NCBI RefSeq assembly: GCF_022682495.2
Contig: NC_071397.1
Span: 6,043,082 to 6,107,081, forward strand
Origin: Desmodus rotundus
Taxonomy: Eukaryota > Chordata > Mammalia > Chiroptera > Phyllostomidae
Length of the DNA: 64,000 nucleotides
Reading direction: 5' to 3'
The notes under the pieces are model-generated. The model had not been told where the DNA came from. It searched no databases and saw only the letters and a program-made list of their open reading frames with translations. Positions 33,051-45,630 of the stretch are shown here, piece by piece; position 1 is the first letter of the stretch; every line of letters begins with the position of its first letter. The translations under genes were made by a program, and so were the position numbers.

Positions 33051-34794
33051 CTGAATGAAAATCAAAGTGTCACTCTATCACCAGTTAATTTAGCATCCAA
33101 ATACCACAAAGTCGGAATCTGGTAATGCTGGACTACAGCGTTTGGCTGAGGATGAAGATGCAATCAAGGGCCTGTGTCTTTCCTTAAATTCAATTCTGTA
33201 TCTTGGGATCTTTTCCATTTCAGACAAACCGCAAATACAGAAACCTGAAGTAGTCTATGCTTGGCACACTTTTCAACTCATGTACTGAGAAAACAAGACA
33301 GAATGAGAATGAGATGATCATAAAATGCATGTCTAGGTTACATGAAGTATTCTGGTTCAATTTACTACCACACAGACCACATGGAAGGAGGAGGTACAGA
33401 AGTAGTCCAGAGGGAGAAAGTGATGGCAGAATACCTCATAGAGGCATGAAACCCCCAAGAGGGAGCCCAGAACAGCAAGGGCAGGCCAATCCCAAAGACG
33501 AAGGACATTAAAGACAGACGACTACGTGGCTGCATGAGTATTTAATATCCACCAACCTTACTCACTAGTAAATATAGCCAACGTCCTGGCCTCTAATCAC
33601 TTAGATTAGCATATTGTTAATAATATATTAGAAAAAAGCCACCAGACACAAAGTGTGATGGAAAAAAGGGGCAAAAAACCAACAGGATCACCACACCATG
33701 GTCTATAAATCTGAAAGTCAAATTAATTCCAAGATAGTGGTGAGGAGAATATAATTTTCACTCAATTTTGAATAGATATGGAAGGAGCAGGCTGGTCACT
33801 GATTTAAAAAAAAAAAAAAAGCTGTCACCTCTGCAACTTTACCTGAATTTTAGCATCTTTAGGCGGACATTTTGACTGTTAGAGAAGAAAAAGCTGGACA
33901 CACATACCTCAGTTACTAATTAATATTTGCTGAGAGGTGAGACACATGGCCTCTCTAAAAGATCAAGGGCAAAAAGTCTTTTAAAAAAGGTTCTAGACAA
34001 TGGAAGACACTGTCTAGCATAAGAACCAAGAGATAATCCTTCCACCCTTGAAAAAGGAGGTAATGACAAGACATCCCATTAGTGATCTAACTGAATGATA
34101 CAACTTAAAAAATCTAAGACTAATCACTAAGCACTTCAGAAGAGGAATTCTGGGTCTAGTAGATTTCTAGACTGTTCTTAATACCCGGCACATGGAAAAC
34201 ATTCAACAATATATACTGTTTACTTTTTAGTTTTCATAGTGTCAATTTTTCTGCTAAAGAGGCCTACCCCTCCCCACCTGTCAGACCTAATAATCCCTCT
34301 GGAAAAGCTCATTAGTCTTATCAAAGATATATGTTTTTTGGTTACAGAAAGTTAATGATTTTAATACAGCCCACCTGTCTTTAAAATATAATATCAAACA
34401 ACATGAGAATTTACTAGCATATAGACCAGAGAAAACATGAATGTCGACACTCTTCTAATTACAATAAAACCAGGCACATATCTGATATTATTGCCTTTGT
34501 AATCCAGTCATTCAGAAATGATGGGATAACATTAAAAACAGCAAAAATAAACAAGTCTGCTTTAAAATAATTATATTTATACATAAATAAATTTTTAAAA
34601 GATTTACATACTAATTAATTTGGTAATTTAATAGTATGGAAAATAAGCTATATGCAACTTTCAAATTTTTAAATTTTATTTTAGGTTGAAAGTCACATTT
34701 TTTGGTGGGTTTCATTCTGATGTGTCTATGATATACATATATAACTACTTCACATGTCACAGAAGAAATTTTTGTTTTTCATAAGCCCAACTGT
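33051..34794. other. Unassigned intronic sequence
   Basis: No gene or confident repeat. A poly(A) run lies at about 33806-33820. The 84-codon frame at 33257-33511 has no recognisable features. Confidence 0.5.
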
Positions 34795-34930
34795 CTTGTA
34801 AGGAGTTTTAACTAAATGCTCCCCAACATGGACCATAAAATCCTTAAGGATTATATCCCCAGCTCCTAGGAGGCAGACTGCAGAGAACAAACGCCCAATA
34901 AATATTTGTTGAATGAATGAATAAAAAATG
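34795..34930 (+). mobile_element. L2 3' end
   Basis: Tail with CCCAATAAATATTTGTTGAA and repeated GAATGAAT, the standard L2 terminus. Confidence 0.65.
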
Positions 34931-35214
34931 AATGAATGATGTTGCCAGTGTGTGGTTTAGAATAGTCTTCTGAATCTGGGGGTAAAATCTTGGCAGGAAC
35001 ATGGTATGTTTTATAACAATTAATTTTTGGATAGGACCTGGAGATTAGCAGAAGTGCTCTGCCTAACAGAGGAAGAAGAACTTGGAAACTCTAGGAGAAA
35101 TCCTGGAGAAGAGAGCCAACAAGACTGGACACTGAGAGATGGACGTGTCCAAGCAAAAAATAAAGACAACAGCATTATGGTGAAGATATTCTAGAAATTC
35201 GCTTTTGTCTCTCA

Positions 35215-35525
35215 CCTCTTACTCCTCCACCCCAACCCTCATATTCTCCTCGGCCAGTAAATTCCTTTTTATCATCACCCACCCCCATCCCCAGTAAGGT
35301 CAAAACTCTCTGTTAAATGTTCTCAAGTACCACAAACCTCTTTTTCACAGCACTTATCACAGTTAGAATTTTACATCAATCTGTGTGTCGGATTGATTAC
35401 TGGGCTCCCCTACTGGTCTATAAGCTCTATGAAAATGGAGACCTGGTTATTTTTTGCTCATCCTTGACTATCCAGTACCCAGCACAATGCCTAACTCATT
35501 AAACATGTTTCACTGAATAAATTAA
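35215..35525 (+). mobile_element. L2 3' end
   Basis: CAGCACTTATCACAGTTAGA, GTCTATAAGCTCTATGAAAA, CCAGTACCCAGCACAATGCC: the conserved L2 3'UTR order. Confidence 0.7.
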
Positions 35526-36550
35526 AAATAATGTCTAATGGAATAAATGATGTTAATTCTTTCCTTATCTCTCCCAGTGAAAGCCTCAGAAAAGACTACA
35601 TCAGTCACTAATGCTTCTGTTGGAGAGGACTCCCCTGCAGGAACTAGAAGCTGTGTTGAGTTTCACATCTGGGACAAATGATGCAGCACAAATTTAGGAC
35701 GTAAGGATAAAGAAGAACAGAGTCAGGGAAGCTGTAAAGGAGTCCTAGGATTTCTCAAATGTCTTGGGAAAAGGTATAGACCTCCAAAGACCACGGCATT
35801 GGAGGTTTGAGTTACTCTTACCTACACTGCATGGACTGGAAGGTTCCCAGTCAGTTATACTACATAAACTGAACGCTTGAAGGCTCATTTAAAAACACAG
35901 ATCCAAGAAGGACGAATACTACCTATAAGCATCAATGGAAAGAGTAACAAAAAAACTCAAAAAAAAAACAAAGCAACAGAGGTTTAAATAATAAGTTATA
36001 AGGTAAAAAAAGAAATTATGTTTTTGAGACTATATCATACTCTTTTAAATACTGTAAGCTTAATTCAAAGAAAAAATTTTCCAAATTCTGTTCTTGACGG
36101 ATTAAAATACATTATTATAATCAAGGTTACATGACTGTTCTTAAACTTCATTTAGTCATCAGACTAAATTCTCACAAGAATCAATCAATTAATCAGCTAG
36201 CTCAGTCAAGAAACAGTCACTGAATGCCAACTCTGGGCCAGGCACTGAACCAGGAATGAGAAACCATCAACTATTCAGTCTGCTAAATGTAATTCCACTC
36301 TGATAATATACTTCTATAGTTTTATAATATAATACACCACAGTTAGGTAACTACAACACATTGTCTCAAATTTTACTCTATATGTGATATAATGCAAGGT
36401 ACAAGCTAGCCAGAAAGATGGCTAAAATCTTCCCTGAAGGAGCCACTGTTTCAACACATACATCTTTACATTTTCTAAATAATCAGATCTAAGAGATTTA
36501 TACTTATTAGCTAATTGAATGGAGGTTTAACAAATGAATATATCAGTGCA
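35526..36550. other. Mostly unassigned intronic sequence
   Basis: A possible MIR-like scrap lies near 36200-36270 (GGCCAGGCACTGAACCAGGA). Otherwise nothing is recognised. Confidence 0.45.
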
Positions 36551-37528
36551 CAGTAGTCCCTGCTTCATCTGCAATTTCACTTCCAGTTTCAGGTACTCGC
36601 AGTCAACTTTGGTCCTAAAATACTTACTAGAAAATTCCAGAAATAAACAATTCATGAGTTTTAAATCGTGTGCCATTCTGACTAGCCTGATAAAATCTTA
36701 CACTGACCCTCTCCATCCCCCCACCAACTCCCGCCCCACACTGGATGTGAATCACCCATTTGTCCAGCGCATCCGTGTTGTGAATACCACTCACCCGTTA
36801 ATCACTGAATAGCCCTCTGGGTTATCAGACTGGCTGCCATGGTAGTGCAGTGCTCGTATCCAAGTAACTGTCATTTTACAAAATTTATGGAATATGATCC
36901 TTGGATGGGATACAGCATTAAAGTTACCCGTAAGATTACTGAAGGATTACAACCTATACAGCAACACTTTGATGAGTTAAAAAGAAAGAGACAACCTCCA
37001 ATTATATTCTATCAAAAGGTTTCAGGGAAAAAAAAACCCTTAAAACCCTCAACTCTTGAGCATCCCCAACCATCTGTATCATCTGCTCCTGACATCCAAC
37101 TATCGACATTGTCATGGCTCAATGATCCAGGACCACCCAAAGCACATGCTCCTACTTCTGACATATGGTCAGAAGGTCAATGGGAGCCTACAATGTCTAT
37201 GTCATTCACCTCACTTCATCTCTTCACATCGGCACTGTATTATCTCACATCATCACAAGAGGAAGGATGAGTACAGTACAAGAAGATATTCTAAGAGGGA
37301 GACCACATTCACATAAATTTTACTACAGTATATTGTTATGACTGTTCTATTTTATTATTAGTGATTGCTATTAATCTCTTACTGTGCCTGATTTATAAAT
37401 TAAACTTTATCATAGGTATATTTGTAGAGGAAAAAGCACAGTATATATGGGGTTTGGTACTCTCCATGGTTTCAAGCATCCACTGGGGGTCTTGGAATGT
37501 ATCCCCTGTGGATAAAGGGGAATTACTA
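36551..37528 (+). mobile_element. Tigger/MER44-type DNA transposon (pogo-like)
   Basis: The left end is CAGTAGTCCCTGCTTCATCT. The right end reverse-complements to TAGTAATTCCCCTTTATCCA, the decayed inverted repeat of the Tigger7/MER44 kind. TA follows at 37529-37530, while the left dinucleotide is CA (mutated). Internal phrases such as AATTCCAGAAATAAACAATT and GGGTTATCAGACTGGCTGCC agree. A 143-codon frame (36839-37270) reads internal transposon sequence and carries no intact transposase domain. Confidence 0.8.
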
Positions 37529-40139
37529 TATTTACCTATTTTCTTCTTATAACAAACAGATGGTATAGTTTAATGAAAATACATTCTTAATCATACTAAT
37601 AAAAATAAACCATATGGCATTGAACATTTTCAACTCTAACAAGGTGAACCTGAGAATAAAATCCTTAAAGAAATATAAATTAAGATTTATAGTTAGCATG
37701 ACATACGAGCTATATGACTGGAGCCAGCCACACGTCATGCTTCTCAGTGAAAAGCAGTCTCACAACTACGAAGGGGTCCACGGCATGTCCCTCCCAGGGG
37801 CACTGCAGACAACTCCAAACCCTGCAGTGTTTTGTCCCCACATGAAGGGGCTTACCTAAACTATACAATTACCAATTCAACCCCTCTCAAAGGGAAAAAC
37901 TTTTCCAATAAAAAAATGAGCAAATTGAAATGTCAGCTACTTTAAATCAAGCACTTAACTAACATGTTGCTACTTAAATTGCACAGATAAGTATTCTGGC
38001 CTAAGTTCAAGGGAAGCATGAATGTAAATTGGGGTCATAATGAATGAGCTCTATTTGGAGAATGGCTTTAAGGTATATATTACTTTGCAGTTCTCACAAA
38101 AAAAAACCCAACCAATCTTCTGCTTCTGCTTTGCACAAGGCTTGCGTGTTGTTGGAAGTTCAGAAAATCAACTATACATTACGGTTTCAACTCATATTAT
38201 ATTCTTTACACATATTTCAAAACCCAGGAAATACTGAATTCTCTAAAACTGACACTATTGTGGGCATTCCATAGACTTCACGACTTAAAAGGAACAATCA
38301 TCTCCAGAAACAGTGGGCACCCGGCACTGGGGCTGCAGTGACGGCGGCCAGCAGGGTACACTAGACTCCACTCTTGCTGCTGCAGCTGAGCCTGCCACGT
38401 CTACCAGTGGGCCAAACTGAGGCTGGTAAAGTCACAAACATGTTTTTCTTTTGGAATGCATTAAGAAGCTCCAAAATATATTCATCTTGGAGTCTGAGTA
38501 ACATTAAAGGTACAGGCAATGCTACTGAAGAGAAACAAAGAATTCAAAAATAAAACTACTCCAGTCCTCTTAACCACCTCCAAAATGGACATTTTTCTTT
38601 ATGTAATGCCTTTGATTTAAGCAGTGACCTGAAGTCCTTTCTCCAAGATAGAAGTATAATCTGCTGGTTAGCTAGTCTTCTAGAAGAGACTATGGCTCGT
38701 CAAAGTTCTGTTTCTTCGCCTCACTGGTTAAAGACAATTCTACTCAGGATGAGGCATCCCTGTCTCCAACTCACCACACCAGTGTTTGTTGCTGCTGCTC
38801 ATTACTGACATAACTGGAGAGGAACGGCATGCAGACACATAAAGACAAGCTTATAACCCATTAGAGGAGATTCTCATTATTCCAGGGCAAGAGTTATCTG
38901 AAAAAGGACATTTAAAGTCAATTCGCTTAAAATAAGGGCCAAGTTTCATAGTGAATGTGGATTTAAAAAGTTTTATTAAATTAAAAAATTGAGAAATCAA
39001 ATATAATTTATCTACTATTTAACAAATTTAAATAATAAATGCAACTACGTGGTAATCAAAATAATAGTAGTAGCAGTAGTAGTGAACAACTGTTAAAAAC
39101 CTTTTGGTATAGTTTTTCTAACATTTCCTGACTAGCTTTTTCAGCACAATTATAGTGACAAAGATTCTTCCAAAAACACACAGACATCACCATGCTTCCC
39201 TTAATCTCTAACATCGCATCCTTCTTTTGAATGGCTGGCATGACTCTTCTCCTCTGCAGTCACCGCTGGTCTAACACTGCCAGAATGTCATTTGCCGATG
39301 GCTTCGCATGCGCGTCTGGCAGTTCTTCAACACTTCTCTTGCTTCCATTAAATTTTTATTTCCTACATTTTTGCAAAACCTGCCATTTGACTTCGCAATC
39401 GAGTACGATGATTTTACATCTTCCCAACAATCAGTGAAATGCTGTAACTAACAGGATGTTAAGGGATCGTATTCATCAGGGATGAATGTTGGAGTAGGAA
39501 CTAATTCTACATGTGGACAGTTCATCAGTGAACGTTTTAATATTATGATGACTTCTGTTTCTCTAAGCAACCTTGTGACTGCAAGACATGAAATAATGAA
39601 TATTCAGATAACAGGGCACCCTGTTAATGAAAGGCCAAAGTCATCATAGAAATGCTTCAGTCCTCAAGAACTAGAAAAAGTTTCTCAGGGGACTAGAAGC
39701 ACATCCCAGAAGCACAGCCTAATATTCCACGTTTAATATTGTCTAGCTGCATGTCTGATCATCACAGTAGAAACAGACTGAATAAAATGATACCTAGTAC
39801 GCACCATACTCTTTAATAACGGAAATGATCTTAATCTGGCACCATTCACTGACCAGAGCAGCAAAATTAAAATCTTGATTTATTTAATTATCCAAATGCA
39901 TATCTGACAGCTGCCAGAATCTGGATCTACTGAGTACCCTAAGTGCCTTTAGAAGATTAAAAAATATGTAGCATATGGACATTATCTTTGTCCTATAAAG
40001 TGTGTGTGTGTATTGATTACCCTGTAGGAAAAACTATTACTTCAGAATCCTGAAGTCCGGAATAAATTTTTTTTTATCTTTGGAGCCTCGCAACAAAACA
40101 TGATAATGCCATAAGATGATAAACAGATAAGGACAAAAA
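37529..40139. other. Unassigned intronic sequence
   Basis: No gene or confident repeat. A CpG-bearing stretch lies at 39230-39420 (see findings). Confidence 0.5.
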
Positions 40140-40340
40140 CAGCATTGTGCCTTAAAAAAGACCTTTAGAGTCACACAGACCTGGGCTTCAATCCCAGATA
40201 CTGTGTTCTAGCTGTGTGATCCCAAGTTCTTTTTGCTAAGTCTCACTTTCCTCATTTGTGAAATACAATTTTTGGACAATAATGCATAGCTCCCAGGAAA
40301 AGCCAAATGACATAATTACAGTTTCTGGGAAATTGTGGGT
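40140..40340 (+). repeat. MIR SINE relic
   Basis: GAGTCACACAGACCTGGGCT, TTCAATCCCAGATACTG and CTAGCTGTGTGATCCCAAG, then CTTTCCTCATTTGTGAAATA: the MIR tRNA-like head and core. Confidence 0.85.
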
Positions 40341-40644
40341 ACTACCTGTGCTACCGACTGTAACTTAGCTAAGAAACAGTAACTTTCCTCCTTCTTCCAG
40401 GCACTGTGATAGTACGTAAGCCTCCAAAATCTCTGATGAGGCTCTACCTACCTATTATTTGAAGACTTCATCAGAACCCCCTGAGAAAGCCAGTATTATA
40501 AAAAAGCTCCCCCAAAACGGTGAGGTCCCAGACCCAAGTACATATCTGCTAAGCCTTACAAATAAAAGAAGTTATTTAAATTTCTAAAAGGGATCTTTCT
40601 CCATGACATTGTATGCTACAACTGTCTTTGAAGCTAGCCACATC

Positions 40645-40800
40645 TGGGTTAAGAATAGTAGACCTTTCTGTTTTTGAGATCTTGGGCAAAGTATTTAACC
40701 TTTCTGAGATTCTGTAAAATGAGAATAATCAAACCAATCTCCAAGAACTGTAAGAACTGAAAAAAGAATTTTTTATAAAAGCACCTAGTACTCAGAAGGC
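40645..40800 (+). repeat. MIR SINE relic
   Basis: GATCTTGGGCAAAGTATTTA followed by ACCTTTCTGAGATTCTGTAA and AATGAGAATAATC: the MIR core. Confidence 0.8.
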
Positions 40801-41519
40801 ATCCGTCTTTATTACCAACACTCCATAGATAATGCCATTTAAAAATTAAGATAACAATTTATATTTTTAAAAAAACAACACAAACCCAAAACCTCCAAAG
40901 ATCAAAATGTGAGTCAGTATTTTTCAGACCCAGATTCTGTCGGGTATATTTTAAAACACATTATGACATTAAATCCTCAGGTCTGTTCCAAAAGATGTCA
41001 TACCTATTGTCATGTCTTCTCTAAGGTGACAACATAAATAACAAATTAATAAAATCAATGGAAAAAGTCAAATCATGAGTGCTGTTCGCTGACAATGTTC
41101 AAAATCATCTCTCAATTGACGGAGCAATTGAAAGGTCACAAGCAGCGCACCATCCTCTAAGTGCTGCACAACGTGGGCAAGGGCAAGGAACACCATCTGG
41201 GACGCATTCTCAGTTTCAATTAAACCTACTACTTTTTCTTAGTTTGCTTTCTCTCCAGATTCTGGGAACACACAAAGCTTTATACAAGTTTTATGTTTAA
41301 AGATAAGCCTCAGGATCTGTTTTTAAGAACTTTAAGAAAGCCAGAAAATAGCTATATCTTGTTCATAGTTAACAGGTCAAAGAGCTGTTCTTCACATTGA
41401 TTTAAAACCAACAGTAGTGGTCGGCAGTGGTATCAACAACAACAAAAAAGAAAAGCAGCAAACAATACCTGGACATGAACAATTATTATTATCCCAGCAG
41501 CAATTATCTCTAGACTTTT
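40801..41519. other. Unassigned intronic sequence
   Basis: No gene or recognised repeat. Confidence 0.45.
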
Positions 41520-42160
41520 CTTTCGGGTCTTAGCAAACACTCTCCACATTCTTGGCCCCCTCATCCTCTATCTCACCAGAGCCCTCAACCACTCACTTCT
41601 CTGAACATTAACCTGAGCAACTGAATTTCACCACAGAACACCACACAGTGCCCATGGAATCGCTATTGGTAGATCCTGCCTCCTAATCTCACACACAATG
41701 AAACCTGTAGGGCATGCCACCGAGTCTCCCTGGCTAACGGACTCTCCTTCTGTCTGCAACAACTGTTTCCTACCTTTCTCCACTCCACACAGACCTCAAA
41801 CTTCCCTTTCCCTCTCAGCTGATGACTTTGTCCCAGACATCTTAAGGAAGCAGAAGCCATCACACTAGCACGCACAGTCTGGAACAGACATATGCTCTCT
41901 TCCTTTCCTCCCGTCCACAACACAAAGGGGTCTCCCGTTCCATTGGCTGTCTTTCTCCCCTCTTCAATCTCTCTCTCCTGGATCCTTCCATCAGCATTTA
42001 AACATGCTTTGGTATCCTCATCTCTAGCAAGCACATCCACTTCTAGTTTCCATCTATATCTTTATTCACCTTCACAGCCAAGTTTCTCAAAAGAGTTGTC
42101 AGTTCTTTCTCCATTTTGTCACTTCCTACATATTCTTGAAAGCTCAACACCCTTTTTAAT
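41520..42160 (+). mobile_element. L2 ORF2 relic, left part of a long nested copy
   Basis: L2 sequence upstream of the RT core (CCCTTTCCCTCTCAGCTGAT, CATCAGCATTTAAACATGCT, CAAGTTTCTCAAAAGAGTTG). Open frames on both strands here are remnants only. Confidence 0.6.
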
Positions 42161-42655
42161 TAAAAAAAAATGATGTTATAGCAAGTATAACAAAAGATAA
42201 ATAATAATCAGATACTATCTATTTTCATTACCCCATCTTCATTTTCCTGAATTAATCAATATTAAAGTTTAATGTCTACCCTTCCACACCATTCTCTATG
42301 CTTATATAAATCCATACATTTATATGCATACATAAGGTAGTTTGTTGACAAAAGAAAATATCATGATTAACACACTATGTACATCATGTGTTTTTCATAT
42401 AACAATTTTTATGGAACTCCTTCTCAGTCAAATCATATGGATACAATTCATTCTTTTTAATTTTAATGAATTCCCATATTGTGGGCCCTGGGGTACTTTA
42501 TAGTTTTTTTGATTCCATGAAGTGTTGCAATAAGCATTCTTACATACATATTTCCTTTGAATGAATTTTATAAAAAGTAAAAAAAGGGGTATGTACATAT
42601 TTAATTTTATTATAAATTGCATTTAATTTATTAACCGATTGTAATCTGGCTTACA
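42161..42655. other. AT-rich insertion within L2, probably an old L1 or similar
   Basis: Separates two L2 segments. It contains ATGGATACAATTCATTC and GTTGCAATAAGCATTCTTAC, which resemble antisense L1 3'UTR sequence. The assignment is weak. Confidence 0.35.
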
Positions 42656-42922
42656 CCCCTACCAAGTCAGTAACACTGCTACTGCCAAGGCGGACCGTGT
42701 CCTCTACATTGCCAAGGCAAAGCCAATGGATAGATACTTCTCATCCCTCATCTACTTGATCTTGCAGCCACCACACTTCCTGCCTGTTTTCTTGCTGGCT
42801 GCTCCTTCCCCATTTCCTTTGTTAGCTTCTCCTCTTCTACCTCTTCGTATTCTGGAGCACCTCAGGCTCAGCTCTAAGCCCTCTTTCCTTCTCCTTCTAT
42901 GCTCTACTACATTCTATCTCTT
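42656..42922 (+). mobile_element. L2 relic, left of HAL1 copy 3
   Basis: Degenerate L2 ORF2 sequence ending with the target duplication CTACATTCTATCTCTT (42907-42922). Confidence 0.55.
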
Positions 42923-44784
42923 ATTTAAAAAATATATTTTATTGATTATGCTATTATAGTTGTCTCATTTTTCCCCCTATATTTCCCTCCGCCTAGCCCA
43001 CACCCTCCACCCATACCCCCTCCCCCCTTTGCTCATGTCCATGGGTCATACATATAAGTTCTTTGGCTTCTATATTTCCTATTTTGTACCTACCATTTAT
43101 GCTACTTATTCCCTGTACCTTTTCCCCAATTAACTCCCTCCCTTTCCCCGCTGATAACCCTCCATGAGATGTCCATTTCTGTGACTCTGTTTCTGTTCTA
43201 GTTGTTTGCTTAGTTTGTTTTTGGGTTTTTTTAGGTTTGGTTGCAGATAATTGTGAGTTTGTTGTCACCTTACTATTCATATTTTTGATCATCTTCCTAT
43301 TCTTAGGTAAATCCCTTTAACATTTAACATTAACATATATAAGGGCTTGGTGATGATGAACTCCTTTAACTTGATCTTATCTGGGAAGCATTTTATCTGC
43401 TCTTCCATTCTAAATGATAGCTTTGATGGATAGAGTAATCTTGGATGGAGGCCCTTGCCTTTTATGACTTGGAATACTTTTTTACAGCCCCTTCTTGCCT
43501 GTAAGGTTTCTTTTGAGAAATCAGCTGATAGCCTTATGGGAACTCCTTTGTAGGTAACTGTCTCCCTTTTCTTTTGCTGCTTTTAAGATTCTCTACTTAT
43601 CTTTAATCTTGGGTAAGGTAATTATGATGTGCCTTGGTGTGTGCTACCTTTGATCCAACCTCTTTGGGACTCTCTGAGCTTCCTGGACTTCCTGGAAGCC
43701 TATTTCCTTTGCCAGATTGGGGAAGGTCTCCTTCATTATTTTTTTCAAGTAAGTTTTCAATTTCTTGCTCTTCCTCTTCTCCTTCTGGGACCCCTATGAT
43801 TCGGATGTTGGAATATTTTAAAGTTGTCCTGGAGGTTCCTAAGCCTCTCCTCATTTTTTTGAATTCTTGTTTCTTCATTCTGTTTTGGTTGAATGTTTCT
43901 TTCTTCCTGCTGCTCCAAACTGTTGATTTGAGTCCCGGTTTCCTTCCCGTCACTGTTGGTTCCTTGTACATTTTCCTTTATTTCATTTTTCATAGCCTTC
44001 ACTTTTTCCTCTATTTTGAGACCATACTCAACCAATTCTTGAGCATCCTGATTACCAGTGCTTTAAACTCTGCATCTGAGAAGTTAGCTATCTCTTCATA
44101 GCTTAGTTGTATTTTGTCTGGGGCTTTGATCTGTTCTTTCATTTGGGACACTTATTTTGTCTTGGTGCACCTGTTACATAGTAAGGGGTGGAGCCTTAGG
44201 TATTCATCAGGGTGAGGCAACCCAGGTTATGACACTATATGTGGGGGAGGGGTCTGAGAAGGAACAGAGCTGCTTAATCAGCTCTCTGCCAGCTTTCAGT
44301 CACTTCCCCCACTACCCACAAACAAATTGGGCCCTTCTGGTGCTGATTCCCTGGTAGGTGGGTTTGTATACGTTCTAGGACCCTGTGGTCTCTCCAGTGT
44401 ACTCTCCTGTGAGGCTGGGAGGTTCTCCTGCCACCACAAACCCCATAGGATTTTTCACTCAGAGGTTTTGAGGTTTTATTTCACCACACTGGAACCCTGG
44501 ATTGTGTGGTCTGTCTCACTCCCCAGTTGTTCCTTCCGGTTTATCCATATGTAAATGTGGGACCACCTGGTCCAGCAGCCACTGCCTTGCTGTGAGTCCT
44601 CTCTTCCCAGCTGCCCGTCTGCACCCCTCCTACTGGTCTGGATGAATGTTTCTTCTTTAACTCCTTGGTTGTTGGACTTCCATACAGTTCAATTTTCTGT
44701 TTTAAATTTGTTGTTGTCCTTCTTTTGGATGTGTGAGGAAGCGCAGTGTATTTATTTCCCTATGCCTCCGTCTTGGCCAGAAGT
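42923..44784 (-). mobile_element. HAL1-like half-L1 element, copy 3, full length, minus orientation
   Basis: Bounded by a perfect 16-bp target duplication CTACATTCTATCTCTT (42907-42922 and 44785-44800). Read on the minus strand it starts ACTTCTGGCCAAGACGGAGG (L1-type 5' end), then 5'UTR, ORF1 (44142 down to about 43320), and a 3'UTR ending AATCAATAAAATATATTTTT. ORF2 is absent. It lies inside an L2 element. Confidence 0.9.
43320..44142 (-). pseudogene. ORF1 of HAL1 copy 3, frameshifted
   Basis: The start ATG is at 44140-44142 (ATGAAAGAACAGATCAAAGC). Coiled-coil and RRM parts are readable in two frames (43757-44035, 43603-43971; NIRIIGVPEGEEEEQEIENL in the latter), followed by C-terminal domain traces to about 43320. 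A one-base loss near the LKELVEYG-equivalent segment and at least one later shift break it. Confidence 0.82.
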
Positions 44785-45630
44785 CTACATTCTATCTCTT
44801 TTGAATCTAATCAAATCATCTAGCTTCAACCATCCTCTAATCTAACCCAGACCTCCTTTTTCTGCTCCAAGCCTATAAATAACAATACTCCTTGGAAGTC
44901 TCACAAGCTGAAGAACATACGTCAGATCCATCCATCCTTATACAAGCAACCACCATACACCTCCTGACCTATACACACGGCAAGACCTCCCTATTGGTCT
45001 CCCTGCTTCTAATCCTGTCCCCCTCAGTCTATCCCACACAAAGGAGATAGGTCTTTAAACTTCAGTCAAGACACATCACACCCTTGCATAAAGCCCTCCC
45101 CAGGACCTGCACTTCCAATAGACTACACTCTCTTAACTGTGGCTCTGCCAGTCCTGAACAACTTAGTTATTACCTACCTCTCTCCCTCCATCTCACCACC
45201 ACTCTCCAACCACACTAATTTCTTCTCATTTCTTTGAACAGGCCAAGCTCTTTCCTCCCTCCAGGCTTCCCTATCTGTATTTTCAAAATGCTTTTTCCTT
45301 TTGTCTTTGCCTACTTAACTCCTAATCATCACTTAGGTCTCTACTTAAATATCATTTCCCTAAAAACCCCTGACTCATTCTATTGAAACTGTATTCTTCT
45401 GTTATACCACTAATGCTCACTTCTGTTTTTCTTCCTTTGCATTTATCATAGATTGTAATTCTTCCGCTACATGTCATTATTTTTTTCAATATCTGACACT
45501 TATACTAAGCTATAAACTCCACAAGGTAGAGGATGTAAGTGTGTAAAGCTCTCCACTGTAGCTATAGCACCTAGCATGGTGCCTGGCCTATAGCAGGCAT
45601 TTGATAGTATTTGTTGACTAAATGGGAAAA
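44785..45630 (+). mobile_element. L2 3' part, right of HAL1 copy 3
   Basis: Continues the L2 interrupted at 42922: CTATTGGTCTCCCTGCTTCT, GCATAAAGCCCTCCCCAGGA, CTAGCATGGTGCCTGGCCTA, and the tail GATAGTATTTGTTGACTAAA. This is the complete L2 3' order. Confidence 0.75.

Noticed and set aside
36765..36800. GTGTTGTGAATACCACTCACC on the plus strand as the antisense of the next BTBD9 exon (Gly-Thr-His-Asn block).
   Set aside because: The reverse complement does not keep the BTBD9 frame, and the bases are part of the Tigger-type element.
36839..37270. 143-codon frame as a host gene.
   Set aside because: It lies fully inside the Tigger/MER44-type element and shows only transposon-internal sequence without a complete transposase domain.
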